A stretch of 64,000 nucleotides of DNA from Erythroxylum novogranatense (lineage: Eukaryota; Streptophyta; Magnoliopsida; Malpighiales; Erythroxylaceae): positions 30,087,005 to 30,151,004 of the forward strand of contig CM057224.1 of assembly GCA_029891385.1 (NCBI GenBank), given 5' to 3'. Positions 34,633 through 46,560 of this stretch are shown here, piece by piece. The notes under the pieces are model-generated. The model saw only the letters and a list, made by a program, of their open reading frames with translations, was not told where the DNA came from and made no database searches. Position 1 is the first letter of the stretch; each line of letters starts with the position of its first letter. Made by a program: the position numbers and the translations under genes.

Positions 34633-37600
34633 TTAGAGTGCATACATCCTCTTATATTCACTATTCAGAATTTCTGAATCTGATGCCACAGACATAGAGT
34701 AAGATCGTGATCGGCTCTCAGCTTTTCTTATATTCTTCAATTTACACTCCTCCATTCTATGTAAAATGACACAGTAGCACATGGCACCAATTGTAGTAAG
34801 CATAATTGTGCCTCCAATCACTGTTGCATAAATCGCAAGCCACCTGGATTTCTTACCCACGACTACATATGTGAGAGAAACAAAGGCAATTGATATGAAG
34901 AGGCATGCCAACCACATGAGTTTGTTAATGACAAACATAAGCTGCTTCTTTGCCTTCTGCTCAATAGCAACAATAGATGTTTGGACAACAACAACAGCCA
35001 GAGAGATGAACAGAGCTAGGCTGTCAAAAATGACAAAGAGTAGAAAAGCTGCATCATCTGCTATATGAGCTTGCCCAAGTGATGCCCCATCTGTTTTATT
35101 CTCAACATACTGTCCAGGCACGGTGAAAATTGCCGCAAAAGCAACCGTAGCAATGAGAACAGCAACAATAGTTGCATTATTTATAGCATTGTTGAGGCCA
35201 TTAATGTGGAGCTTTTTTAACTTCTTAGCAATTTTCTGGACCCTAAAGCCTGTTTGACGGGTCTGTTGGAGTTGAGACCGCACATCATGCTTGATATCGC
35301 TAACAGTTTGCTTAAGTTGCTTTGCTGCATTTGGTGGTTTCCCTTGGTCTTTGGAATTGGTAGCCCCTGCTTCCTTTAAAAGGGACACAAGTTCTTGATT
35401 TCCAAGTTTTTCTGCAATGTCAAATGGGGTCTCTCCAGCCTTGTTGATAGGATTAACGTTGATACCCCCTATAGAGAGCAAACAGCGTACATTCTGCAAC
35501 AGGATGAAGCAAATTTGAGTAAGCATCTATAAGCCCGGCAGGTTTTCATTTACATGTCAATTACAGGGAAGACAGACAAAAAGAAAGAAGGAATTTGCTC
35601 TAAAGGTTCGATGTTCCAATGTGATGAACAACCACTATCTGGTGACTCAAAATTTTGATGCTAAATGAGTTGATTAGTACTATGAGTTTGTTTGTCTCCA
35701 TCAGCATTCTGAGAATAAATGCAGCGGTGTGCTCTCTTGTCAAAAAAAAAAATATATATATATAGACATGTACTCTGTGCAGACTATTGTATGAGTGGAA
35801 AAGAAAAGAAAAGAATAATCAAATTCCAGTAATAAGCAATGATCACTTTTTCGTTGGCTCAGGTGGTAAGATATACATATTACTACGGGGAAAATATCCT
35901 TCCATGAAAAAAGTCCACCACAACCAAAAGCTACAGAGACAAGATGAAAGACAAAAAAAGTGAGGAAACACCTGAGCACGATTCTTCTTTGTGGCAATGT
36001 GTAAAGCTGTGCTTCCCTTGTTATCTTCCAGACTAACAACAGATGAATCAGGTTTTAGCAACTCCAGTATGATTTCTTCATTTTGCCCTTTCACAGCCAT
36101 GTGCAATGCAGTTTGCCCTTTCTTATCAGTCCTAAAGCCAATGCTTGGATCCTTGCTCAGCAAGGACCTAACAACTTCCAAATGTCCCATCCTAGCTGCT
36201 GAATGAAGGACAGTTTTACCATTATTCTTGGCAATCTTAGTAAGATTAGAATCTGTTTCCAGAAGAAAATCCACAACATCTATGTGTCCTTGAGTTGCAG
36301 CTGTGTGTAATGCAGTAGTGCATGACAAATCAGTAGTCATGGCCAGGTTGGGGAACACTTGCAAAAGTCCTTTGAGCACCTCTGCAAGATCAAGTTAAAT
36401 TTAATCAGAAACAACAGTGAAAAGTTTGAAGTGAAAGTTGCCTTAAGCCGGAAACAGTAAACCGTGTAAGTCGGTGAATTTCTGCTACATACTGCACCTC
36501 ATTCTGGATCCAAATTAAGCAAGGTAATATTGATGGTTGAACTAGCCACATCCTGTGGCCTTATTCCTTGGTAAAGCATAATGGATGAAAATATTTCGTG
36601 GGACTGACTCTATGTGTTACAAGCATTCGATCAAAACTCCGGCAGTTACAAATGTAAAGATTTGGAGATGGAGACATCCATAAAACAAAAGGGAAAAGAA
36701 TCATAGTTGTCACAATCTATGCAACACAGGTATTCAATCAGCAATGCTGCCAACTTAAAATTTGAGTACAATTATGATGCATTATAGATTACAGCTTCAC
36801 TAGTGTAGCCCATGTTCCCTTTGGTCCTATACATCATACCCTAGACATGTGAGCACAAAACCATTAGAAGCACTGAAGCCTTGATTCAAGACACTGATGT
36901 AAAGATGATACGCAAAATGATCTTTCTTCTAAATCAGGAGTGAAGTTCATCGCTTGATGATAATGGGGTTAGCAAACCCATGAACTAGCTATAAACTAGC
37001 AGAGATTCCTTAACTTGCCGCGGGTACCACTAGTAAGATCTTGTTTGTTGAGTAAAATTTAGGAAATCCTGTTATCATTTCAAAAATATTGTACAATAGA
37101 CTTAACAAAACTTAATAACATGAGAAGGATGAGATAAATTTTGGTTTTATAACAACATATCTTAAGGACGTAAGTGTAAGCAAGAAGCTGACCGACCTTT
37201 ATGCTTTACTAGATCAGATTAAGGAGAACACTAAGTGGGAATTCGGTTTTTACCTAGATGACCTTGCTTTGCTGCAACATGGAAGGCATCATATCCATTC
37301 CTAGCTACAATAGAAGCAGTCTCCAGGTCCATAAGTTCCAACATCTCAGCAACCACACCCGCATAACCATTCTCTGCTGCTGCATAAAGGGGGGTCTCTC
37401 CTTCCTGGTTCTGTATTGCTAACAAACTCTTTGACTCATTAACATCACAGTTATTTAGAATCTCTCTTACTCTACTCAAATTTCCTGCTCTAGCTGCCAG
37501 GTGTAGCTGAGAGTCACCACGCTTTCCAGGTGACTCTTTGCTTTTTCTCTTCTCACTAGCACCAATAAAACTTAACTGTCTAGTCATTACAACCCGAAAA

Positions 37601-37806
37601 CTCTTTTGTTTGTCCATGAATCCACGAAAGTTTTGCTGTTTCTCCGTTGCTCCACGAAAACTTGGGTGTTTTTCCATCACTCCACGAGAACTCGACTGTA
37701 TTTCTGTTACACCATGAAAACTTGGGTGCTTTTCCATCACTTTTTGTTTCTCTGGGACTCCACGAAAGCTCTGCTGTTTCTCTATTGTTTTCTGTTTCTC
37801 GGCCAT
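34633..37806 (-). CDS. Ankyrin-repeat protein with PGG membrane domain (ITN1/ACD6 superfamily, At5g02620-like)
   Basis: Three exons on the minus strand: 37806-37254, 36381-35972, 35493-34633. They make 1824 nt (607 residues plus stop), with GT-AG junctions in phase (exon 1 ends CTA G, exon 2 starts AG GTG, giving GHLEVLKGLL). Residues about 5-80 are a run of short basic repeats, variants of EKxxSFRGVxEKQ. Ankyrin repeats start at about 97 (GDSQLHLAARAGNL) and run to about 365: GETPLYAAAENG, YDAFHVAAKQGH, CTTALHTAATQGH, KTVLHSAARMGH, QTALHMAVKGQN, STALHIATKKN, ETPFDIAEKLGN. The PGG domain starts at about 420 with NNATIVAVLIATVAFAAIF and VPGQY, and has four hydrophobic helices to about 566. Proteins of this type sit in the plasma membrane or ER and act in salt, ABA or defence responses. 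The ATG at 37806 is the first in the frame. Confidence 0.92.
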
Positions 37807-38550
37807 TGTGTCCAATATTTCACAGAAGCATCACCCAATCTCAACAACCTAATCAGTGACAGGTAATTATTCACTTGTACGTGAAATCTAGATTCTTGAA
37901 CCAGAAAGTCCAGATATTTATTGCCTTCCTCTATGATACTTGGAATCTTAATTTCACGGCCAACAAATCATGTAACGATCAAACACATAGACATCTCCAG
38001 AAAATATCAACAACTAAAGCTTCCCATACTGGAAAACTGAATTCTCTTACAAGAAGCAATGCCTAACTTCATGGAAGATATGAATTTTCCTTTTAAATAT
38101 CAAACCGATTAGGATCCTCGGTAAAAATCACACCTTGCTCCAGTTTGGATGATGAGAGAATCTGAGCAACAGTCTTAAACAACAAAAGGGTTGCTGAATA
38201 CCTGATCTTGAGCTCAAAAGCGTGAACTTTGAGAGGAGAAATGACTAATGAGGTACGCAGTAGACGCCTGGTACGAATCTAAAAAACCCAGAAAGTGATT
38301 TCCAATGAAGAACTCAAGCCTTTACCAGAGGCTGACGGAGCTGAGGGTGACATATATTGGCAACCACCTTGTTTTGTTTGTAACACTGTTTGTACTTCTT
38401 TTTCTTGTTTTCTCTTTTCTGGATGCTTTTGTTTTTATCAAATGGTAAAAGCAGAGTTATCATTCGAACGTACGTATGTTTAATTTAACTAAAAAATTAG
38501 TAGGAATGACCTGGGCCTGGGTGTAGTAAGCTTAAAGTCAAAGTTCACTT
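37807..38550 (-). other. Upstream region of the ankyrin/PGG gene
   Basis: Holds the 5' leader and probable promoter of the minus-strand gene. A possible leader exon and intron cannot be ruled out. No other coding frame is credible. Confidence 0.4.
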
Positions 38551-40667
38551 CAGTGAGAAACTGTGTTTTTTCGTTTCTCAAGGAAAGGAAAAGAAGAAAG
38601 AAGTGGGGAGGGGGAGTTGGGGTCCACCACTAATTCTATTTGTAAGGCAGCCACAAAGTCATTGTAAGTAGACAACATTGCTTGGCAATGGACGATGAAG
38701 CTTTTTCCACACAAAAAAACAGGCACGATCACTGGTACAACAAACTCCCCATTTTTATGACTCATGTTAAGCTTCCCATGCGAAATTACTATTATTCAAG
38801 AAGATAATTCACCTACACCGCAAATTTGTTCAACATAAGATGATGCTGCTTATTACACTTAATCATTGATGGACTCAAAAATTTATAATAGGAGGGTCCA
38901 AATATTAAATTTTTTTAAATTTTGAGAGGTTCAGTATACTACTAACCTCTCAAATAACTTCATCCTCGTATATGTATATATATAATATTTAATTTTTTAA
39001 AATTTTGGGAGACTGGCCCCATGTAGCTACGTCGCTGCACTTAATAATAATCAACTTATAAGTTAAACAGATAAGATGATATAATAAAGATTCAATTAAT
39101 ATTATCTTTATTTATCAAAAATTTGAAATTTAATTAAAAATTTTATAGAATAAAAATTAATTAATTTATTAATTTACAAATTTTGATTAAATTAATAAAT
39201 TTTTAATAACAAATTTTATTAAAATAAATTAAACGAAAATGTTATAAACCCAAACTTAAAACTTAAAAAATGTTATGTTTTGATCTATCTAAATCGTTAA
39301 ATCTCTTAGTCAGAAAAATAAAGGTGGTAGTAGTAGTAAAGACCATTTTACTTACGTAAGAAAGAGAGGTGAGACCGACGACAAGTCCATGCCGACAAGC
39401 TTATCTCAATTGTACTGAAACTTTGCTCTACATATTTTTTTTTTATGTTAGACTGCGAGAAAAGAAAAAATTGAAGAAAAACAAATCAAAATATCTAATC
39501 ATAATGCATGAAAAATACATGTAAATGTGATGTTGCCTTGCTAGGCAATAATTAGATGCATAGTAATGGTAAGTAAAAGTCAAATGAGCATGTCTTGAGC
39601 TTGACACATACCTAAAAAAAAATTTGACTTTATCCTATTCCTGGGAGCTTACAAATTAATCCTGGTCTTATATGTAATTAAACAAAGTTTGGTATCAAAT
39701 ATGAGGAATAATATTGAAATTTTAACTCATATTTAGTTATTTATTTTATAAATAAATAATTAACAAGTTTAAATGATTTATAATTTATAAGTTTTAAAAT
39801 TTTAAATATGTTTATGCTAAGAATAAAAGTATTAATAACATAAAATAAGATAATTATTAAAAGATTAATATAAAAATCATAATATAATAATATTATGATA
39901 AGAATAAAATATCCTAATAATATTTTGATAATAACTTGATAATCTTCATTTCAATTTTGCCACTCTTTATTTTTCTATTCTTAATAACTTTACAAGATCT
40001 TAGAACTTCAAACTAAATACGTTTTTTAAGAATGAACTATTAGTTTAACAAATCCATCAAGGAATATAATCTATCCACAAGCAATATACAAAATTTGACC
40101 AAATAGTATTTTATACTTCCCTTACACTATATAGTTGACATAAAATGATTTACTAGAAACAGAAAAAAAGTTCCATTGGCTGAGTAGCATGCATTGTCCG
40201 ATCCAATTCCAACGAGAGGGATGGTCAAAAAGGAAACTTCGAAAGCCACCATCATCTGGAAGATATTTAGAAAGGCATTGCCCATTTGACCAATCTTGAT
40301 GCTAAGCCAAGACAACAATCAACATTGTATTTGATTAGGTTTGACTAGTTTTTGCATCTCACAGTTCAGTGTCCAATTCAGTTATGTCTATCTAGTCCAA
40401 ACATGCACACATAATTGCTTCCATAGTTTTCAAATGAAGATCTTCAATTGCTGTCAGCCACTTTTGTGGAATATCCTCCTATCCTCTGTGTGGAAAGTTA
40501 CTTCAATACAAACTAAGTAACTGGGCAGTCATGTATTCTTCGTAATGTTAAACTGGTGGCTCTCCTCTTGGCCATAGACAAAAAGGGACAGGAGTACATG
40601 TATTGCAAGCTAAGTTCTATATATCTGACTTTCATGTACTTTAAAGACATTAATCAATATGCATAGC

Positions 40668-40670
<3 letters not shown>
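38551..40670. other. Intergenic AT-rich region with a MITE-like remnant
   Basis: 38870-39035 contains TATAATAGGAGGGTCCAAATATTAAATT and, 110 bp on, a related TAATATTTAATTTTTTAAAATTTTGGGAGACTGGCCCCATGTAGCT. This A+T filler with GGGGGCC-like ends resembles plant non-autonomous DNA transposons, but no clean TIR or TSD was found. The rest shows nothing supportable. Confidence 0.3.

Positions 40671-40699
<29 letters not shown>
40671..40699. repeat. (AC)n microsatellite
   Basis: Fourteen AC units at 40671-40699. Confidence 0.95.
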
Positions 40700-40703
<4 letters not shown>

Positions 40704-41100
40704 TATAAATAATTTCAAGTTGCTTAAAATTGATAGTTTATGCCCTTGAAGTCAATCAATTAGATGCAAATTAATGTATGACATTAATTTTAATTAATAA
40801 AAGGCTTTATTTATCTTTATGTATTAATTTAATTAATTTTTATATTTTAATAATAAAGATAAAATCCTTGAAATAATTCTTGTGTAATTGAAATTATGAT
40901 GAGATCATAATTATAATATTCAATTTATACTTATGTGTTATTCCTAAATGTTCCTAGTCGTAGTTTCATCAAGAATGGATATTGTTGAAATCGTAAAACT
41001 AACACACATTATGTTTCTTTCTTATAAAGAAAGTAATTGATTTCATAATTAAAGTATAGATACTTAAACTAATGTAAAGTAAATTAAAGTAAGTGAGAGT

Positions 41101-42098
41101 ACAGTCGTTTTCTTAATGCTTTATGTGGATGAGATATTGCTTATTGGAAATGGCAATGCTCTATTATGTTAAGATATGGTTATCTAAGAACTTTTCCATG
41201 AAGGATATGAGAGAAGCAGCCTAAATACTATGTGTAAAAATCTATCAAGATAGATAAAAAATGTTGCTTAGATTATCTCAATCCATGTGCATAGATAAAG
41301 TACTAAAAAGGGTTTAGCATGGAGAATTTCAAGAGGGGATTCTTACCCATTTTGCATAGAATTTCTCTCTCACAGAGTATGTGTCCACAAACACAAAAGG
41401 AGAGAGATAAAATGGATTGTATTCTATATGTTTCAGAAATTGGATCAATCATGTATTGATGCTATGTACTAAACCAGATGTCGTTTATGTTTTGAGCATA
41501 ACAAGCAGATATCAAGCTAATCTCAGTGAGGGTTACTGGACGGCTGTAAAAAAACATCTTGAAGTACTTAAGAAGGATTAAAGATATTTTTCTAGTCTAT
41601 GGAGGATCTACGCTGAGAGTTCAAGGTTATTTAGATGTCAGTTTCTAATTTGATCAAGATGATAGTAAATTATAGTCATGATATATTTTTATTCTTTATG
41701 GTGGTGCGCTTAGATAGAAAAGTTCCAAACAACCAATCATGGCAGATTCAACGATTGAAGCAGAGTACATTTAAGCGTCAAAGGCGGCAAAGAAAACAGT
41801 TTGGATCAAGAAGTTTATCATTGAACTTGGAGTGGTTCTTAACATTGTTGAGCCCATGATATTGTATTGTGACAACAACGGTGCTATTGCACAAGTAAAG
41901 GAACTTAGGTATCATCAACGGTCCAAACATGTACTTAAAAAGTTTCACTTGATCAGAAAAATAGTGAAGCAGAAAGACATAATAATGGAGCGAATTTCCA
42001 CTGAAGAGAATCTAACAGATCCTCTTACTAAGTCATTGTCTCAAAAGAGACATGATCGTCATATGGATGGATATGACATTAGATTCATAGGTGATTGA
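41101..42098 (+). pseudogene. Copia reverse transcriptase C-terminus and RNase H
   Basis: LMLYVDEILLIGN (41120-41150) is the YVDD box with the second D changed to E. SGYLD-like QGYLDVSF follows near 41630. Then comes the RNase H part: IEAEYI, AAKKTVWIKKFIIELGV, ILYCDNNGAIAQVKELRYHQ, RSKHVLKKFHLIRKIV and TEENLTDPLTKSL. 41832-42098 is open, but upstream parts carry stops and shifts. It is the usual C-terminal end of a copia polyprotein. Confidence 0.8.
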
Positions 42099-42118
42099 CT
42101 TTAGTGCAAGTGAGATAT

Positions 42119-43436
42119 TGTTAATTTATACCCTTGCAGCCAATTAATTGGATGCAAATTAATGTATGACATTAATTTTAATTAATGAAAAGGCTTTACT
42201 TATCTTTATGTATTAATTTAATTAATGTTTTATGTTTTAATACTAAAGATAATCCTTGGAATAATTATCGTGTAATTGAAATTATGATGAGATCATAATT
42301 ATAATATTCAATTTACGCTTAAGTGTTATTCCTAAATGTTTCTAGTTGTAATTTCATCAAGACTAGATATTGTTGAGACGGTAAAACTATCACACATTAT
42401 GTTTTTTTCTTATGAAGAAAGTAATTGATCTCATAAATTAAAGTATAGAGATATTTAAACTAATATATGAGCGATTATTAGATAATAAGTCACTTAATTG
42501 ACCTGATTATGAGAATTCCGAATGGGATATTATTTATGTATCTATGAATTATCGCATAATGATGGTTGTATAATTAATCCTTAAACTTGAGATTACCAAG
42601 GTATCTAGTATGAGAATTACTGTATTTTGATGCTACTTATCAATCGTCTTAGGATAGTTCAGTTGATAGTAATAGGATACAGTATGAACCATACGTAAAT
42701 AGTTGAGTAAGTCAATATAGGATTCATCACTCTAAAATAATTATAGAAAATATTATGTTGTTCTTAATTAGTAATGATTTATAGAATTTTCTAGCTATAG
42801 TGAATTACTATTTGAAAAGGAGTTTTCAAATTTCAATTATAAATCAATTACTAATTAGCAAGAATAAACATGATTGGATAATAAGAGTAGATATTGTATC
42901 GATACTCATCCAATTAAAATATTAAATGACGAAATGATTAAATTATACATTATAGCCATGCATGGACAGATTAAGTCAATCACTTTGACATTCCTAATAT
43001 TTGGATAATTATGATATGTTGCTAAACGTCAATCATGATTTATGATTATGAATTATTTAATTGAAGAGTTAAAGATAAATTAAAAGGAGATATTTGATTT
43101 TATTAAAATTAAATTAAATAGAATTAAAATTTGATTCTAATTATAATTAAAGAAATTTATTTTAATGAAATCTGCCATAATTTTTTTATTTAAAAGGAAG
43201 AGCTTTCTAGAAGCTAGTACTTTTGTCTTCTTTCTCTCAAAACAATTTAGAAATTGCTCTGTAGATATCTTCAGAAGCTGGACAAGTGGATAGTTCATGA
43301 TTGATTAATCAGAAAAAAGATTTAATTTAAAAAAAAACTAATAAAGTACAATTTTAAATTAAATTTTGTTTTATTCAAATTTAATCAATTATTAGAATTT
43401 GTTCGGAATTCGTAAAAATTTTATTTTTTTGCTACA
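42119..43436 (+). repeat. Copia 3' LTR
   Basis: Starts TGTTAATTTATACCC directly after the polypurine tract. Its first third is shared with 40731-41066. The right end is placed at GCTACA by eye. Confidence 0.55.
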
Positions 43437-43795
43437 CCTATGTTTCAATCATGGTTGGATTCTGACAAAAGTTACGGACGTGAAAATTTGAAAAGATGTG
43501 AGGCTATTCATAAAGTGATTTTAAGAAGATTTAAAATGAGATTTACCAATTAGCCGCAGCTTAATTCTTATCAGTTAAATCCACCTTCGACGGCCATACA
43601 GTGAAGCCGAGCCCAATAGGTGCAAGGCTCAAACATACAACTGTAATCCTTCTCAAAGCCCTAAAAACCTTTGGTAACTACTGTTTAACTTGGGTATATA
43701 CGACCTGTCGTAACTAGTTGTTATGAACTATAGCCGAAACGATAAACGGACGACTTTTAACCGGGAGCCACTCAATCGCCGTCACGCCGGCGAAT

Positions 43796-45092
43796 ATGAA
43801 CCCCGATGAGCAGGGCAGGGAAAGGAAACAAGAAGAAGAAAAAGATTTGGACTTTGAGATTGAAAGCGGAAAACAGGATCACGATCAACAACAACAAAGA
43901 CAACATGTCGGTGACGAGACTGTCTTGCAATTTCTGGATTCAGTCGACAGCTATTTAACCCTTCTCGATTCGTTATCTTCTACGCTCCGTCAGGTACATT
44001 TATCGTCTACGGTTCAAATTCCCTTGTGCGTTTCGGAGGAAAGTTGACGAGAGACTGTTTTCAGGGATGGTTGGACTTGGCAAGTGCTCGACATTCAATG
44101 GGCACTTCGCGTGTCAACTCTGTGCTGTTGGACCTCACATCTCACTCTGCTTCTACATCATTTTGTGTCTCTCAAGATCAAGGTAACCCCTTTTTCTCTC
44201 TCATTTTATGGCCCTCTCAGTATTTCGGTAACTCATCTCTTGTTGAGTAGGCTCCGCTGAGAAACAACCTCACTTTGAGTTACGCAAATGGTCCTCATCA
44301 CGAAGTCCCGAAGATGGTAACTTGCGTGAAGAATCTGACAACCTACGGCTACGTCGACAGGGCAGTTCTCCATCTGGTAGTAAATTATTTTCTTTTGGTA
44401 TTGACTCAAATCTATTGTAGTTGGTCATTTGGAAAATTGGTACCGTACCCATGTATTAAAATGGTTCCTTTGAGTTTATGCGGGAATGTACTTCTAAAGG
44501 ATTGGATCATCGGGACTGAAATATACCAAAGTCGAAATCTTTTCATTACTTTTCGCTCCTAATTTTTGTCATTTTTTCTGATTGGCTAATGCACTTTCTC
44601 TGACATTGTGTGCAGAAGAGAAAGCCACTAGAGATGGATCTCCCCTAAAGGCTGATGACCAAGTGAGTGTCCTTCAACACTTACACTTCTCTTGGAAATT
44701 TTCATATATGATAGGAAAATTTTGAAATTAGCACTTACTACTACAAGATTGAGATTACTTCCCTGATGAATATGGGGTTACAACTTGGCTACCACTTTAG
44801 GAGATTGAACTTATGGACTTGATATCTTGCACTTCTAGGTTCAGAAGGAGCGATCCAAGTCCCTTTCTGTGTTTGGAACTTTGGTTTCGCCAAAACTTCG
44901 ATCGGCCCAATTATCATTTGAGACAGGTACAGAAGTGAACTCCAAAAAAAAAAAAAAATACTCAAGATGCTTCATGATTCAGGATGCTACATATTCTAAA
45001 GATAATAATGCTATGCAGCACTGGAGATGCTTGTAGAAATAGCCAACAAGCGATCAACAATGATATGTACTTTTGATCAACTTTGCAACTAA
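43796..45092 (+). CDS. VMA22: VMA22/CCDC115-like vacuolar ATPase assembly factor
   Basis: Six exons: 43796-43993, 44065-44182, 44251-44376, 44616-44662, 44839-44926, 45019-45092. They make 651 nt (216 residues plus stop), all GT-AG and in phase. An acidic, Gln-rich N-terminus is followed by a helical segment (FLDSVDSYLTLLDSLSSTLRQ). Then come the family hallmarks GWLDLASARHSMG (about residue 67) and, near the C-terminus, FGTLVSPKLRSAQLSFETAL followed by EIANKRS. These are the two conserved blocks of yeast Vma22p and human CCDC115, with a variable Ser/Arg/Asp-rich linker between them. Vma22p works with Vma12p and Vma21p in the ER to assemble the V0 sector of the V-ATPase. The assignment is from motif order. 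ATG 43796 is preceded by a GC-richer leader. A homopolymer A run (44945-44958) lies in intron 5. Confidence 0.85.
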
Positions 45093-46560
45093 TGGTAAGT
45101 TACTGAGGATGTATGGAATTTGTGCCCTCAGGTTTCTGCAAATGTCTTCTTTTTGTTTCAAGGTTACACTTCTGTACTCCATATTAGGACATGTATGAGC
45201 ATTGAAAGTTAAGCAAGAGTTTTGTGCATGGTTAACATGTCTGTCAACTTTTCTTTACTGTTTTGGTACCAATGCAACAACATCTCCTCACTTTTTTGGG
45301 TGTTGCGATTAGCAATATAGTTTCTTTTCTTGCATGAAAGTTGTTCATAACAAATGCTTCAAAAGTTCTGATTTCTTTTTCTTCTGTTTCTACTTTTTCG
45401 GTCATCAGGATGAGTAATATATCTGCCAGTTGGTTTTAAATATTTTGGGAAAGGCTTATAAATCAGGCTTTTACAGTGAAAAATGGAGCCGGTGGTTGCA
45501 ACTTGATTGGGGAAGGATTCTTTATCGGGCTTTTCTCTTCCTCTATGGATGTAGGACAGATTCTTTCCCCAGAGATTTTTCCCTCCATCATTGCTTGGTT
45601 CTTCTTGATGTTGTTGCATTCGGTGCACTTTACATTTGTTTTTACAGCAAGGCCTGCTCCTTTGTATGACAGTTCGGTTGAGGGTAAGAAAGAGGAGGAC
45701 AATTTCATAAATTTCAACGTAGTCCCAATGAAAGATGGTGCTTCTTTTTTAAATTTTTACAACTGTTTCTAATATAGAGGCACAGAATGAGATTGATCAA
45801 CAGAAAGTTAAGAACCCTAATCTTTTAGCTCTGTTGTTTAGCATATATTTTGCATTCTCTGTGTGCGTTTGGCCTTGACGAAAATGGGGATAATGGAAGG
45901 TTGAGCTTCATATTGATAGGGCCATGGTTGTTCCTTAAATAGAGGTTTACTTGAATGGTGTCTTTGATACTGCGGTGATTAGTGGGATATTCTTTTGACT
46001 TTTAGAATATAGAGTACTAGAGGGAAGATCTTGTTGATTTCTGTTAGAATGTTATGGTATTAATGCAAGGAAATACTAATGCAACTTTCTTTAGGAATTC
46101 AGGGGCTTCTTTACTCCTACATTACAGAGTCTCTGCAATAGTGACAAGCAATTTGTAGGATAGTAAACGTAAAAATGTCTACGTATATGGTTTGTTCTTT
46201 AGTTATGCACAGTCAATATAAAGTAAATGGTTGGTTCAGAGTTTGGAAAATTGGTTTTAAAAAGGGATGAATTATAGTGACTTGATTAGGACAACCATGG
46301 CCACTAGGACAGAGTTTGGTCAATGATTATAGGATAACAGAGGAAATGTTTGCTCATGGACCTTTTTGGATGAAAACTGTAAGTTAAAGGAAGGCAACCG
46401 AATTGATGGTTCTGAAGTAAATACGATGCATCTTTGTATACAAATAAGCAGAGTGAGAGCCATTGCTTTGTTCCAAGAATCAATGGGACAGTACTTTTTT
46501 TCCAAGAACACTTACCCAATGTTGAGAGATGGTGTAAAAATGACTCATACATGTGCATTT
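45093..46560. other. Downstream flank of the VMA22-like gene
   Basis: Contains its 3' UTR. Open stretches at 45430-45780 show no recognisable domain and no plausible start. Nothing else is supported. Confidence 0.5.

Larger units (their letters stand above)
40731..43436 (+). mobile_element. Internally deleted Ty1/copia retrotransposon
   Basis: A truncated 5' LTR (40731 to about 41066) runs into reverse transcriptase remnants without leader, gag or integrase. It is followed by RNase H (to 42098) and a 3' LTR (42119 to about 43436). The first 340 bases of the two LTRs match closely (ACATTAATTTTAATTAAT, GATGAGATCATAATTATAAT, ATCAAGA(A/C)T(G/A)GATATTGTTGA). The junction before the 3' LTR, GTGCAAGTGAGATATTG, is a typical copia polypurine tract. 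A large deletion removed the element's 5' interior. The outer right boundary (GCTACA, 43436) is a guess and no matching TSD was found. Confidence 0.7.

Noticed and set aside
45430..45772. Open stretches after the VMA22-like gene
   Set aside because: Overlapping frames on both strands without domain, start context or splice partners; more likely 3' flank.
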